This document shows, piece by piece, positions 42,126 to 51,642 of a stretch of DNA of 64,000 nt. Position 1 is the stretch's first letter, and every line of letters begins with the position of its first letter. Location of the stretch: contig NZ_JAAIYA010000021.1 of assembly GCF_010894405.1 (NCBI RefSeq), forward strand, positions 151,066-215,065, read 5' to 3'. Source of the DNA: Pyxidicoccus caerfyrddinensis (lineage in GTDB: Bacteria > Myxococcota > Myxococcia > Myxococcales > Myxococcaceae). The notes under the pieces are model-generated. The model was given only the letters and a program-made list of their open reading frames with translations. It did not search any database and was not told the DNA's origin. The translations under genes were made by a program, and so were the position numbers.

Positions 42126-42500
42126 TCAGGCCACCGTGCCGCAGAGGTTCTGCACCGCGTCCAGCAGCTCCTCGACGATGAACGGCTTGCGCAGCAGGCC
42201 GCGCGCGCCCGGCGGCGCCTCCGTGGAGACAGCGGTGAGCACCAGCACCGGCACGCCCTGCATGCGCGGCGTCTCGCGGATGCGCGCGAGGAACTCGTGG
42301 CCGTTCATCACCGGCATCATCAAGTCGAGCAGGATGAGACACGGCCGGCGCATGTGCTGGAGCTCTTCGAGCGCCTCGCTGCCATTGGCGGCGATGACGA
42401 CGTCGTAGCCCTCCCCCTCCAGGATTTCCGCGATGGCGGCCCGGATGTCCTCGTCATCCTCCACGACGAGCACGGACCTGCGCGGCGCTGCGGTGGCCAT
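42126..42500 (-). CDS. Single-domain response regulator
   Basis: The 124-residue CheY-type receiver has acidic pocket EDDED near residue 14, phospho-acceptor Asp in LILLDLMMPVMNG, Thr in VLVLTAVS and Lys in LLRKPF. No output domain, so it works by protein contact. No kinase gene is adjacent; the hybrid-free histidine kinase at 54845 lacks its own receiver and could in principle feed such a protein, but they are 12 kb apart. Confidence 0.88.
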   Translation of the reverse strand: MATAAPRRSVLVVEDDEDIRAAIAEILEGEGYDVVIAANGSEALEELQHMRRPCLILLDLMMPVMNGHEFLARIRETPRMQGVPVLVLTAVSTEAPPGARGLLRKPFIVEELLDAVQNLCGTVA

Positions 42501-42792
42501 GTGCGAAAGCATAGAAGCCCCGCAAGCCGCACCGCGACCCGCAGCGCCCCCCGAGCCAGCATTAGTGGACAGAAATCCGCCGCCTGGACGCTGAGATCAG
42601 CCCCCCTGGCGGACATTTCCGCTGAGCCTCGAAACGACGCTTTTTTGGTTTGAGGTCGAAACGGAAGAGAGGCTTGTTCATCCAGAAGGCCACGCCGGGA
42701 TCCGGGGAGCGTGCAGTCCCTCACGGGAGGCTCGGGCGGCGGTGGGCCAGGGGTTACCTCCGCGTGGGGCGCCTCCCTACCTTGGAGCGGTC

Positions 42793-44136
42793 ATGTCCCG
42801 AATCGCAGAGGGAACCAGGGTCCGAGGACAGGGAGGCGGCGAGGCACGGCCGTGGAAGGCACGGGCGTGGGCCGAGCTGGAGACGGCCCGGGCGCGCGTG
42901 CTGGGCATGCTCGCCGGGCTGCCCGAAGCCGAGCTGCTGCGCCAGCACTCGCCGCTCATGTCGCCGCTCGTCTGGGACGTGGCCCACGTCGCCAACTACG
43001 AGGAGCAGTGGCTGCTGCGCGCGCTCGGCGCCCCGGCCCTCACGGACCCCGCCTTCGACGCCATCTACGACGCCTTCCGGCATCCACGCGCCACGCGCTC
43101 GGAGCTGCCGCTGATGGGGCCCGGGTCCGCCTTCGCCTACGCCGCCCGCGTGCGCGAGGCGGTGCGCGAGCACCTGGACTCGCTGCCCGACACCAGCACG
43201 GACCCCCTGCTCGTGGGCGGCTACGTCTTCGGCATGGTGGCGCAGCATGAGCAGCAGCACGCGGAGACGCTCGCCGCCACGCTGCAGCTGATGACGACGG
43301 TGGAGTACCGCATCCCGTCACCGCGCGCCCGCCCGCGTCCCGGCGCGGTGCCGCTGTCGGAGGTGTTCATCCCCGGCGGCCCGGTGCGCCTGGGCAGCGA
43401 CCACCCGTGGGCCTACGACAACGAGCGCCCCGCCTTCCTCACCGACGTGCGCCCCTTCCTGCTGGACGCGCACCCGGTGACGAATGGCGACTACCTCGTC
43501 TTCGTCGAGTCCGGCGGCTACGAGGACCCGCGCTGGTGGCACCCGAAGGGCTGGGACTTCGTCCAGAAAGAAGGGCTGCGCCACCCGCAGTTCTGGCTGC
43601 CTCAAGGTGGCCATGTCTGGCTTCGGCGGCGCTTCGGCCTGGTGGAGCCGCTGCCCAAGGACGAGCCCGTGCAGCACGTGTGCTGGTACGAGGCGGACGC
43701 GTACTCGCGCTGGGCCGGCAAGCGCCTGCCCACGGAGGCCGAGTGGGAGAAGGCCGCGCGCGGCAGCGACGGCACGCCGCGCGAGCACCCGTGGGGAGAC
43801 GCGGCGCCCACCGAGGCGCACGCCAACCTGGGCGGAGACACGTGGGGCCCGGCGCCGGTGGGCAGCTACCCCGCGGGTGTCAGCCACGACGGCGTCTGGG
43901 GCCTGCTGGGCGATGTCTGGGAATGGACGGCGAGCGACTTCCGCCCGTACGCGGGCTTCGCCGCCTTCCCCTACCGCGAGTACTCCGAGGTGTTTTTCGG
44001 AGAGGACTACAAGGTGTTGAGGGGAGGAGCGTGGGCCAGTGCGCCGGTGGCGGTGCGCAATGGCTTTCGCAACTGGGACTTCCCCCACCGCCGGCAGATT
44101 TTCGCCGGCTTTCGCTGTGCACGTGACGTGAGGTGA
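42793..44136 (+). CDS. egtB: EgtB-type sulfoxide synthase (ergothioneine pathway)
   Basis: The 447-residue product starts at ATG 42793. The N-terminal DinB-like domain has WDVAHVANYEEQWLLRAL (His65) and MVAQHEQQHAETLAATLQL (HxxxH). These three His form the non-heme iron site that inserts sulfur into trimethylhistidine. The C-terminal FGE-sulfatase fold has FIPGGPVRLGSDHPWAYDNERPAF, HPVTNGDYLVFVESGGY, CWYEADAYSRWAGKRLPTEAEWEKAARG, GDVWEWTASDF and RNWDFPHRRQIFAGFRCA. The egtD gene follows after 4 bp. EgtA/EgtC/EgtE genes are absent nearby, so the cysteine-using two-gene pathway with an unlinked lyase is likely. A selenoneine-type (SenA) role seems less likely next to egtD. Confidence 0.87.
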   Translation: MSRIAEGTRVRGQGGGEARPWKARAWAELETARARVLGMLAGLPEAELLRQHSPLMSPLVWDVAHVANYEEQWLLRALGAPALTDPAFDAIYDAFRHPRATRSELPLMGPGSAFAYAARVREAVREHLDSLPDTSTDPLLVGGYVFGMVAQHEQQHAETLAATLQLMTTVEYRIPSPRARPRPGAVPLSEVFIPGGPVRLGSDHPWAYDNERPAFLTDVRPFLLDAHPVTNGDYLVFVESGGYEDPRWWHPKGWDFVQKEGLRHPQFWLPQGGHVWLRRRFGLVEPLPKDEPVQHVCWYEADAYSRWAGKRLPTEAEWEKAARGSDGTPREHPWGDAAPTEAHANLGGDTWGPAPVGSYPAGVSHDGVWGLLGDVWEWTASDFRPYAGFAAFPYREYSEVFFGEDYKVLRGGAWASAPVAVRNGFRNWDFPHRRQIFAGFRCARDVR

Positions 44137-44140
44137 GGCG

Positions 44141-45169
44141 ATGCGGGTGAGGACGGCGCAGACGACGACGGGGACTCCGGGCGGCGGCACGCAGGGCGCC
44201 CCGGGGGTGAGGGTGGACGTGTACGTGCGGCCGGGCGACGCGAAGCGCGCGCTCCGCGCGGAAGCGCTCCAGGGGCTGTGCGGCAATCCCAAGGAGCTGT
44301 CTCCGAAGTGGCTCTACGACGAGCGCGGCAGCCAGCTCTTCGACGACATCACCCGGCTGCCGGAGTACTACCCGACGCGGCGCGAGCGCGAAATCCTGCT
44401 CGCCCACGCGGGCGACGTGGCGCGGCTCAGTGGCGCGGACACACTGATTGAGCTGGGCAGCGGCACCAGCGAGAAGACGCGCCTGCTGCTGGACGCCATG
44501 GAGGAGGCGGGCGCGCTGTCGCGCTTCGTTCCCTTCGACGTGAGCGAGACATTCCTCCGGCGCGCGGCGGACTCGCTGGCACGCGAGTACCCGGGCATCA
44601 GCGTGCACGCGGTGGTGGGCGACTTCGAGCGGCACCTGGGCCAGTTGCCCGGCGGCGGTCGGCGGCTGGTGGCCTTCCTGGGGGGCACCATCGGCAACTT
44701 CAAGCCGGCGCAGCGCGCGCTCTTCCTGCGCGAGCTGTCCGCGGGGCTCCAGCCGGGGGACGGGCTCTTGCTGGGCACGGACCTCATCAAGGACCGCGAG
44801 CGGCTGTACGCCGCGTACAACGACAGCGCGGGTGTCACCGCCGAGTTCAACCGCAACGTGCTCAAGGTCCTCAACCGCGAGCTGGGCGCGGACTTCGAGC
44901 CGGACGCCTTCGAGCACTTCGCGCCCTTCGACGAGAAGAACGCGTGGATCGAAATGCGCCTGGTGTCCAAGCGCGCGCAGGCGGTGTGGCTGTCCACGCT
45001 GCGGCGGCGCGTGGACTTCTCCGAGGGCGAGGTGCTGCGCACCGAGGTGAGCTGCAAGTTCGAGCGGCGTCAGGTGGAGGCGGAGCTGGCGGAGGCCGGC
45101 CTCACCCTCACCGAGTGGTGGACGGACACCGCGGGCGACTTCGCGCTGTCCTTGGCGCTCAAACGTTGA
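44141..45169 (+). CDS. egtD: EgtD-type histidine N-alpha-methyltransferase
   Basis: The 342-residue product has PKWLYDERGSQLFDDITRLPEYYPTRREREIL, the EgtD hallmark in which Tyr contacts the substrate histidine. LIELGSGTSEKTRLLLDAM is the SAM-binding motif, followed by VPFDVSETFLRRAADSLAREYPG, VAFLGGTIGNF and LLGTDLIKD. It makes hercynine, the substrate of EgtB. Distance to egtB is 4 bp, so it is one operon. Confidence 0.92.
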   Translation: MRVRTAQTTTGTPGGGTQGAPGVRVDVYVRPGDAKRALRAEALQGLCGNPKELSPKWLYDERGSQLFDDITRLPEYYPTRREREILLAHAGDVARLSGADTLIELGSGTSEKTRLLLDAMEEAGALSRFVPFDVSETFLRRAADSLAREYPGISVHAVVGDFERHLGQLPGGGRRLVAFLGGTIGNFKPAQRALFLRELSAGLQPGDGLLLGTDLIKDRERLYAAYNDSAGVTAEFNRNVLKVLNRELGADFEPDAFEHFAPFDEKNAWIEMRLVSKRAQAVWLSTLRRRVDFSEGEVLRTEVSCKFERRQVEAELAEAGLTLTEWWTDTAGDFALSLALKR

Positions 45170-45595
45170 GATTCGAGAAAAATCTCGCGCGGGCGTCGCA
45201 ACTTGGCGACGCTCGGGCCGAGAATCGTTTGATGCCGGACGGGTGTGGCCGGCAATCGGGGTCCAGGGCCGGGGACCCTTCTGGTCGCCTTCCTGAAGTG
45301 GGTTCGCGCGTCGGGGTGACACTCCTTCCTCCTGCCGGAGAGGGAGCATCGGGAGCCTGACGTTTTGCCTCCTGGCAACGGAGGCTCCCGGGGTCTTCTC
45401 GACCCGTTCGCGCACCACCGAGGGAAGGATGGGCCAACACATCCCGCCGGGGGGATGCATCGGGCGGGTGGCTGGGGTTCAACCCGCCGCCACGCCCGAT
45501 GTCTTGCGGGACTGCCGGGTGCACGCGTCACGTTCCACGGAAGGACTCACGCGGAAGGCGCGGGCTGCGTGCAGGACTGACGAACCGGGGACTGA
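45170..45595. other. Intergenic stretch after egtD with imperfect hairpin
   Basis: No credible gene. An imperfect inverted repeat (arms CATCGGGCG 45458-45466 and CGCCCGATG 45493-45501, with further inner pairing) could be a terminator between the plus-strand egt operon and the minus-strand gene that follows. Confidence 0.4.
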
Positions 45596-45790
45596 CTAGC
45601 GACGCGGCGGGTTGCGGCGCGACGGTGCGCGCACGGGCACCGGCACGGGCTGCGCGTTGGGGCGCGTCCACGCGGCCCAGAGCCCGGCGACGACGGTGGC
45701 GATGACGCCGCCCGCGACAATCACCTGCTCCCCCAGAGGTCCAAGGTCCACGGTGGCGAGTGGGAGGGGGAGCATTCCGGAGAACGACAT
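45596..45790 (-). CDS. Small single-span membrane protein
   Basis: The 64-residue product starts at ATG 45790 with AGGAG 7 bp upstream. Residues about 22-42 (VIVAGGVIATVVAGLWAAW) form one membrane helix. The tail is Pro/Arg-rich (PVPVPVRAPSRRNPPRR), presumably cytoplasmic. Short, but the ribosome site and clear helix support it. No family recognised. Confidence 0.5.
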   Translation of the reverse strand: MSFSGMLPLPLATVDLGPLGEQVIVAGGVIATVVAGLWAAWTRPNAQPVPVPVRAPSRRNPPRR

Positions 45791-46017
45791 GCGGGGACTC
45801 CTGGCAAGGCACTGCGTGGGAGGTCCTGATGGGTCCGGGAGGGCACCCAACGCGGGCCGGGGAAGTGCAGGTTAAGTAACCGTGACAGAATGTGGAAGTC
45901 CCTCAGCGACGATGACGACGTGGCGTGCACGGAAGTGCACCCCTCGTCCTGTCCCGCAGGGCTTGCTCCCCGTCACGAATTTCATAATCGGTTGGACACG
46001 CGGCGCACGCCGGATGT

Positions 46018-46479
46018 TCACGCGGGCGCCACGCCTGCCTGCTCGCGCTCACGCTTCATCAATTCCACCTTCATGCACCGGTCCTGCACCACGCGGATGC
46101 CGGCGCGGGCCAGCTTCTCCGCGGCCGCGTCGTTGCGGATGCCGAGCTGGAACCACACAGCGCGCGGCTTCTTCTCGAGCAAATCCTCCACGTGCCCGTC
46201 GATGTCCTCGGGCTTGCGGAAAACCTGCACCACGTCCACCGCCCCGGGCACGTCCGCCACCGCCGAGTACACGGGCTGGCCGAGAATCGGCCCCTTCTCA
46301 CCGTGCACCGACACCGGGACGATGTCGTAGCCGTGCGCCTGCAGATAGTGCGGCACCGCGTAGGCCGGCTTGTGCGCCTGGCTCTCCGAGCGGATGCCCA
46401 ACACCGCCACGCGCCGGCTGCTCGCGAGGACCTCCTGTACTCCGGCATCGTCCTCGACGAGGTTGTCCTTCCAGTCCAT
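46018..46479 (-). CDS. CoA-binding (YccU-like) protein
   Basis: Starting at ATG 46479, behind GAGGAGG, gives 153 residues. RRVAVLGIRSESQAHKPAYAVPHYLQAHGYDIVPVS is the CoA-binding Rossmann start. VQVFRKPEDIDGHVEDLLEKKPRAVWFQLGIRNDAAAEKLARAGIRVVQDRCMKVELMK follows the family through to its conserved RCMK(x)E end. Function in cells is unsettled. It is the last gene of the minus-strand run that starts with parA, 78 bp behind the lipoprotein gene. Confidence 0.87.
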   Translation of the reverse strand: MDWKDNLVEDDAGVQEVLASSRRVAVLGIRSESQAHKPAYAVPHYLQAHGYDIVPVSVHGEKGPILGQPVYSAVADVPGAVDVVQVFRKPEDIDGHVEDLLEKKPRAVWFQLGIRNDAAAEKLARAGIRVVQDRCMKVELMKREREQAGVAPA

Positions 46480-46557
46480 GGCTGCCTCCTCGACGGAAGG
46501 TTGCCACGACCAGACCCGGCGGCGAGGGAGCACGTCACCCGTGCCCCCAGGCGGGAC

Positions 46558-47103
46558 CTACTTCGGCGCGGGTTGGACCTCGATTTTGCGGCACGCCTCG
46601 GTGGCCTCGAGCACGTCCTCCGGCGAGGCACCGGGCAGGCTGGCACAGAGGAACAAGTCGTCCCCCAGTCGCCGCGCGCCGAAGAAGCCGGGCGTCTGGA
46701 GTCCCAGGCCACCATCCGCCAGCTTCGGCGCCATGGTGATGCGCAGGAGGGTGTAGCCCTCCGTCTCCTCCTCCTGGTCCAGCGACACCTCGAAGCCCTT
46801 CAGCTCCCCGCGAACGCGGTCCGCGAGGTCATCCGCCGAGGGCTTCTGCGTGCCCTGCCCGCGCCGCAGGTCCACCCGCAGCACCGGGCGGCCGGGCGGG
46901 CCCGCCTGGAAGCTGTCGTCGGGCGCCACCTGCGCGGACCAACCGTCCGGCAGCGGCACCTTGATGCCCGAGCGCATGGACGAGCCATGCGCCGAGCCAT
47001 CCGGAGCGGCGGCGGCCGGCGCGGCGTCCTCCTGCTTGCAGCCCTTGCAGCCGGGCAGGAGGCCGAGCGCCAGCACCCACGCGATGTGCTTCCGCGAGCG
47101 CAC
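46558..47103 (-). CDS. Lipoprotein translationally coupled to bactofilin gene
   Basis: The 181-residue product starts at a GTG that overlaps the bactofilin stop (TAGTG). MRSRKHIAWVLALGLLPGCKGCKQ is a lipoprotein signal (Cys19). After an Ala/Pro/Ser linker a small alpha/beta domain follows (GIKVPLPDGWSAQVAPDDSFQAGPPGRPVLRVDLRRG, ADDLADRVRGELKGFEVSL, LFLCASLPGASPEDVLEATEACRKIEV). I do not recognise the family. The coupling to a bactofilin suggests an envelope partner of the cytoskeletal protein (inference). Confidence 0.75.
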   Translation of the reverse strand: MRSRKHIAWVLALGLLPGCKGCKQEDAAPAAAAPDGSAHGSSMRSGIKVPLPDGWSAQVAPDDSFQAGPPGRPVLRVDLRRGQGTQKPSADDLADRVRGELKGFEVSLDQEEETEGYTLLRITMAPKLADGGLGLQTPGFFGARRLGDDLFLCASLPGASPEDVLEATEACRKIEVQPAPK

Positions 47104-47549
47104 TACTTCTTTTCGCCACCCGGGGGAGGCGGCTTCCCGCCACCGCCGATGTTCTCCATCTTCAGCGAGCCCTCGAAGATGACGCCGCGGTCCATGGACA
47201 GCGACGGCGTCTCGAGGTTGCCCTTCACGCGGCCGGGCGTCTTGAGCTCGATGACCTGGGTGGCCTTCACGTTGCCTTCGACCTGACCGTTGATGATGAC
47301 GGTGCCGGCCTGGATTTCAGCGTTCACCTTCGCGCCGTCACCGATGACGAGCACGTCCTTGGTGACAATCTGCCCGTTGAACTTTCCGTCGATGCGGACC
47401 TGTCCCTCGAACGTGAGCTTCCCCTCGAACTCGCTCCCCTTGCCCAGGAGCGTATGCACCTCACCGGAACGCTGCGACACGGATTCCTCCTCCCGCCTGA
47501 ACAAAGGCTTGCTGGGTGCTTCGTCTTTTTTGCCGCCAAGGAGCGCCAC
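47103..47549 (-). CDS. bacM: Bactofilin, BacM-like
   Basis: The 148-residue product has a charged, disordered N-terminus (about 1-30), a right-handed beta-helix core (about 35-125) with regular GxFxG-type turns (LGKGSEFEGKLTFEGQVRIDGKFNGQIVTKDVLVIGDGAKVNAEIQAG, VIINGQVEGNVKATQVIELKTPGRVKGNL), and a Gly/Pro-rich tail. This is the DUF583 bactofilin fold that polymerises without nucleotide. Direct position behind parB matches M. xanthus bacM, where BacM fibres affect cell shape; I recall that its N-terminus is proteolytically processed there. It starts 3 bp after the parB stop. Confidence 0.92.
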   Translation of the reverse strand: MALLGGKKDEAPSKPLFRREEESVSQRSGEVHTLLGKGSEFEGKLTFEGQVRIDGKFNGQIVTKDVLVIGDGAKVNAEIQAGTVIINGQVEGNVKATQVIELKTPGRVKGNLETPSLSMDRGVIFEGSLKMENIGGGGKPPPPGGEKK

Positions 47550-47552
47550 GTC

Positions 47553-48449
47553 CTACTCCTTCCTGAGAAGCTTCAAGAGCCGGTCGAGGTCATCGTACGA
47601 AAAGAAGTCCACCTCGATGGTGCCCTTTCCGGGGCTGCGTTCAGTGAGCCGAACCTTCGTCCCCAGTCGCCGCTGAAGCTCCTCCACCAGTGACTTCACC
47701 TGCGGGCTCTGCTTGGGCGGCGACTTGCCCGCATCCTTCTTGCCCGAGGAGCGACTCTGCTGGACGAGCCGCTCCGTGTCACGCACGGAGAGCTTCTTGT
47801 CCGCGACCTGCTTGGCCAGGTTCTGCAGCTCCGGCAGGCGCGGCACCCCGAGCAGCGCCCGCGCGTGGCCCATGCTCAGCGAACCGTCCGCCACCATGAC
47901 CTTCACGTCGTCGGGCAGCGCGAGCAGCCGCAGGGCGTTGGCCACCGTCGAGCGCTCCTTGCCCACGCGCTGGCTGACCTGCTCCTGCGTGAGCTTGAAC
48001 TCCTCGACGAGCCGCTTGTAGCCCAGGGCCTCTTCAATCGGGTTGAGGTCCGAGCGCTGGAGGTTCTCCACGAGGGCCAATTCGAAGGCCTGGACCTCCG
48101 TCACATCCTTGACGATTGCGGGCACTTCCTTGAGGCCCGCGGCCTGGGAGGCGCGCCAGCGGCGCTCGCCGGCGATGATGCGGTAGCCGTCACCGTCCTT
48201 GCGGACGAGGATGGGCTGGAGCACGCCCTGAGCCTTGATGGACTCGGAGAGCTCCTTGAGCTTCACCTCGTCGAAGTGCTGGCGCGGCTGCTCCTTGTCG
48301 CGGTGGATGGACTCGATGGGCAGCTTGAGGACGCCGGCCTTGTTGGCGGCCTGCTCGGCGGCCTTGTTGTTGGTCGCGGGGGAGGCCTGGGGGATGAGGG
48401 CGGAGAGCCCTCGGCCGAGCGCCCGCTTCTGCGTGTCTGCTTTCACCAC
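47553..48449 (-). CDS. parB: Chromosome partitioning protein ParB
   Basis: The 298-residue product starts at GTG (two GTGs in a row). RALGRGLSALIP near the N-terminus is the ParA-activating segment. Box I (LQPILVRKDGDGYRIIAGERRWRA) contains the GERRWR CTP-binding motif. LALVENLQRSDLNPIEEALGYKRL is box III. LTQEQVSQRVGKERSTVANALRLLALP is the parS-binding HTH. A linker (SSGKKDAGKSPPKQ) leads to the C-terminal dimer domain (VKSLVEELQRRLGTKVRLTER...DDLDRLLKLLRK). It loads at the GTTCCACGTGGAAC sites 3-6 kb away in this window. Confidence 0.97.
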   Translation of the reverse strand: MVKADTQKRALGRGLSALIPQASPATNNKAAEQAANKAGVLKLPIESIHRDKEQPRQHFDEVKLKELSESIKAQGVLQPILVRKDGDGYRIIAGERRWRASQAAGLKEVPAIVKDVTEVQAFELALVENLQRSDLNPIEEALGYKRLVEEFKLTQEQVSQRVGKERSTVANALRLLALPDDVKVMVADGSLSMGHARALLGVPRLPELQNLAKQVADKKLSVRDTERLVQQSRSSGKKDAGKSPPKQSPQVKSLVEELQRRLGTKVRLTERSPGKGTIEVDFFSYDDLDRLLKLLRKE

Positions 48450-48499
48450 GTCGTGACTCCAGCGCCGCGGCGACTTTCACGGCGGCCATGAACGACAAA

Positions 48500-48524
48500 G
48501 GCTCCCCGGCAACCTCGGAGAGCC
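48500..48524 (-). terminator. Hairpin between parA and parB
   Basis: On the minus strand GGCTCTCC and GGGGAGCC pair over 8 positions (one U-G) around a 9-nt loop, followed by TTTG. It sits in the 105-bp gap between the parA stop and the parB start. It may attenuate read-through from parA or protect the parB message. Weak support. Confidence 0.35.
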
Positions 48525-48554
48525 CCCGCTGCTTCCGGAAGACTTCGGCTCACT

Positions 48555-49355
48555 TCAGGCCACGCGCCGGCGCGGCGACTTGGGAGTGTCGCGCTTCATG
48601 AGCTCGCGGCCGAGCGCCAGGTAGCTCTCGCAGCCCTTCGACTTGATGTCGTAGAGGATGATGGGCTTGCCGAAGGACGGGCACTCGGACAGGCGCACGT
48701 TGCGCGGGACGACGACTTCGAAGACCTGCTTCTTGAAGTAGCCGCGCACCTCGTCGACGACCTGGTGGGCGATGTTCGCGCGCGCGTCGAACATGGTGAG
48801 GAGGATGCCCTCCATCTGCAGGTCCGGGTTGAGGCCCTGCTTCACCAGGTCGATGGTGTGCGTGAGCTGCGAGAGGCCCTCGAGCGCGTAGTACTCGCAC
48901 TGCAGCGGGATGAGCACGGAGTCCGCGGCGGCGAGCGCGTTGAGCGTGAGCAGGCCCAGCGACGGCGGGCAGTCGATGATGACGTAGTCGTACTCGGCGG
49001 CCAGGGGGCGCAGGGCATCGCGGAGGCGGAACTCGCGGCGCTCCTGGTTGACGAGCTCGACTTCGGCGCCAGTGAGGTCCGGCGTGGCGGGGATGACCTG
49101 GAGGTAGCGCAGCTCGGTGGGGTGGAGCAGCTCCTTGACGGGGCGGCCGTTGAGGAGCGCGTCGTAGATGGTGCCGTGGAGGTCGTCGCGCTTGAGGCCG
49201 AGCCCGCTGCCGGCGTTGCCCTGCGGGTCCATGTCCACCAGCAGCGTGCGGCGCTCGGCGGAGGCGAGGCTCGCGGCGAGGTTGATGGCGGTGGTGGTCT
49301 TCCCCACGCCGCCCTTCTGGTTGGAGATGCAGATGATACGACCCACGTGGCCCAT
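48555..49355 (-). CDS. parA: Chromosome partitioning ATPase ParA (Soj)
   Basis: The 266-residue product has the deviant Walker A QKGGVGKTT at about 13-21, TLLVDMDPQGNAGSG (switch I/Walker A'), VIIDCPPSLGLLTLNALAAADSVLIPLQCEYYALEG (Walker B and switch II) and SECPSFGKPIILYD near the C-terminus. There is no N-terminal HTH, so it is the chromosomal type Ib-like/Soj class that does not repress its own promoter. It forms the parA-parB-bacM-lipoprotein-CoA-binding gene run on the minus strand. Confidence 0.97.
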   Translation of the reverse strand: MGHVGRIICISNQKGGVGKTTTAINLAASLASAERRTLLVDMDPQGNAGSGLGLKRDDLHGTIYDALLNGRPVKELLHPTELRYLQVIPATPDLTGAEVELVNQERREFRLRDALRPLAAEYDYVIIDCPPSLGLLTLNALAAADSVLIPLQCEYYALEGLSQLTHTIDLVKQGLNPDLQMEGILLTMFDARANIAHQVVDEVRGYFKKQVFEVVVPRNVRLSECPSFGKPIILYDIKSKGCESYLALGRELMKRDTPKSPRRRVA

Positions 49356-51642
49356 CCTCTCTCTTCCCCGGCCTGTGCCAGGGCCCCGCGCGTGAAGCCG
49401 TGCACGGTTGCGCGCTGATCCACGCTCCTAGCACCCGCTTCGGGGGAGGATCAAATTGTCGGCGCCCCTCGCCTCCCTGCTCTCTTCGCCGTGTTTCCGC
49501 GAGGGAGGACGCGGACGGCGCGAGGGCACCACGGGCACGGTGGATGGGCACGATTCGGTGACGGCGTCATCGCGTGAGTCGGTGGGGTGGAGCTGTCCGC
49601 GGCAGGGGGCCGTGTGAGCACGGTCGCGGTGCCCGACTCGGGTTGAGTGCTCGCGTGTCCCGGGGTGCGGTGCCGAGGGCCCGTGGCTGGGCGGGGCCGT
49701 GGGTGCCGAGGCGGGTTGGTTCCCGCTCCCTATATAAAGGAGGTGGCGCCCGTTCCCGTCCTTGTGGCTAGAGGCAGGGTTCCACGGGTCGCTGGCCTGG
49801 GTGCTGGGGAGGCTAGGGGGAATTGGGCCGGGAATGGGCGGCTTCATTCCGGTCTGGTGGGCTTGGCTGCTTGGACCGGGAGGGCTCTCATGTCAGGCCC
49901 CTCTATGAGGATGCGGACATGCGGTCTGCTGCGGATGCGGTGGACCCTGGGCTGGCTCGCCGGCTGTGGGTCCGACCAGGGAAGCAGGCGAGTTCCTGTG
50001 AGCCGTGGGTGGTTCAAGGCGTCCGAGCGCGCCGCTGAGCAGCCGCCCGATGGACGGCTGCGTCGCACGGACTCGCGATGGAGGGGCCGCCGCGCAAGGA
50101 ATCGCCACTGAGGAGCTTCATCGCAGCGGGTCTCGATGCGTGGCACCGGAGGTCGGGTGTACCGGGCCAGCTCGCGGTCGAGTCGGTTCGATGGACCGAG
50201 TGAGGCTCGGCTCCGTGTGATTCAAGCTTCGGACCTGTGAGACCTGCGCAGCATGCGGACCGAAGTGGAGGCGTGATGGCCCCACGCTGTTCCTGGCTGC
50301 CGGTGGGACCTGTGCGGTCTCGAGTTCGAGCGCGCGCGGTGAAGCATCGGCGCGTGGCCTGGCAACAGCCGCGCCTCCGCGTTGTCCGCGCGCAACGAGT
50401 TCCGATGAAGCTCGCGTCTCCCGGGCTATCGGGAGCGACTTCCATGCGTGGACTCGGGCGCGGTGATGCAGGTCATTGCCAGGCAGCCCAAGGTTTCCGG
50501 CCAACTGCCGGGGAGCCCATGCCCGGCAGTCCCCGCGGTTCCCTTCCCCATGCAGTGAGCCGCATGGGCGGACACGGATGGGATGCGGCTGCACCTGGAC
50601 TTCGGTGAAGCCCGCGCTCCGGGTCGCCGCAGTGGCGTCACGTCGTGGCGGTGACGGCCATGTGAGCCGTGTTCCAGTCGCGGCATGCGCCCCAGTGCTG
50701 GCTCCTGCTCGCGGACCGCTCCCTGAGCAGAGGCATGCGCTGCCGGCATTCGGTCGGGGACTCCCGCCCCCTCCCCTCTGGTTCCGGCTCGCGTGCGACC
50801 ACTGCCGGCCAGCGCACGGGGCTGAGCTTGAGCCGCGCGCTCCATTGGTCAGCACCCTGCCCATGAGCAGGCTTCCCGCCACGCAGTGCCGAAGCGACGT
50901 CATCCCCGGTTCCATGCGAGCCGCGTTCGCGCGCCGGACCGGGTTCCCGCGAGCATGAGGGTCAAAGGCCGACGCATCCGCAAGCCGCACGGCCCGAGAT
51001 ACCCAGGCGCAGTCCCCAGCGTCGACAGGGATGGACCGAGCCACCGCTGATGCGGGCACCACGGCGACGGAGGTCACGGAGTTCCTTGCCTGGAGGCCCC
51101 GGACTCAGGCTCGAAGCGCATGCTCCGGTCCCGGGTGAAGCGAGCTTCCGCCACCACGCATCTCCGCCCCGCCGCCTTCCCACCATGGGACGTCCGCAGG
51201 GCACTTCGCGCGGACTGCGGACCACCGTCGCTCTCCGGCAATGACTGACCATGCGCATGCGCGGTTCTCTCCCGCGAGGGCCCGGTCGTTGCGCTTGCGA
51301 AGAGCCCGAGGTCGAACGCGGCGTCAGCGCCTTCACTGCGCCGCACGACTCCGCCGCAAGTCGCGGTCGCTTCCTGAAAGCACCGCATGCCGTGCATCCA
51401 TGTTCGGCGTGTCCCGCCTCGGGCCCCATGAGCCCGCGCAGCGATGGGTTGCGTCCCTTGGACGGCATCCGCGCGGAAACAGCCTGCGGCATGCAGCCCC
51501 CACCGCTTCATGCGGACCGCATGGCGGATGAGGCACGAATCTCGGAGCTTCACGGTGGATGGCTCCGCCTTCCCGAGATGCGGCATGCAGTGGTTCGGTA
51601 GCCACGGACCTGTCGCCCTGCGCGGGAATGCGGTGCCTCCAC
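49356..51642. other. 2.3 kb without a credible gene between parA and the parS array
   Basis: Open frames exist on both strands but none shows the strong third-position GC bias of neighbouring genes, a ribosome site or a recognisable domain. The sequence style (many CGCATG and GCCG words) resembles the spacers of the parS array, so it may be older, decayed array DNA. An AT-rich TATATAAAGGAGG run at about 49731-49743 is conspicuous and could mark a promoter. Confidence 0.5.

Noticed and set aside
42567..42646. Imperfect inverted repeat and T-run between the response regulator and egtB
   Set aside because: Arms need a two-base bulge, the T-run is about 20 bp away, and both flanking genes start there rather than end, so a terminator makes no sense.
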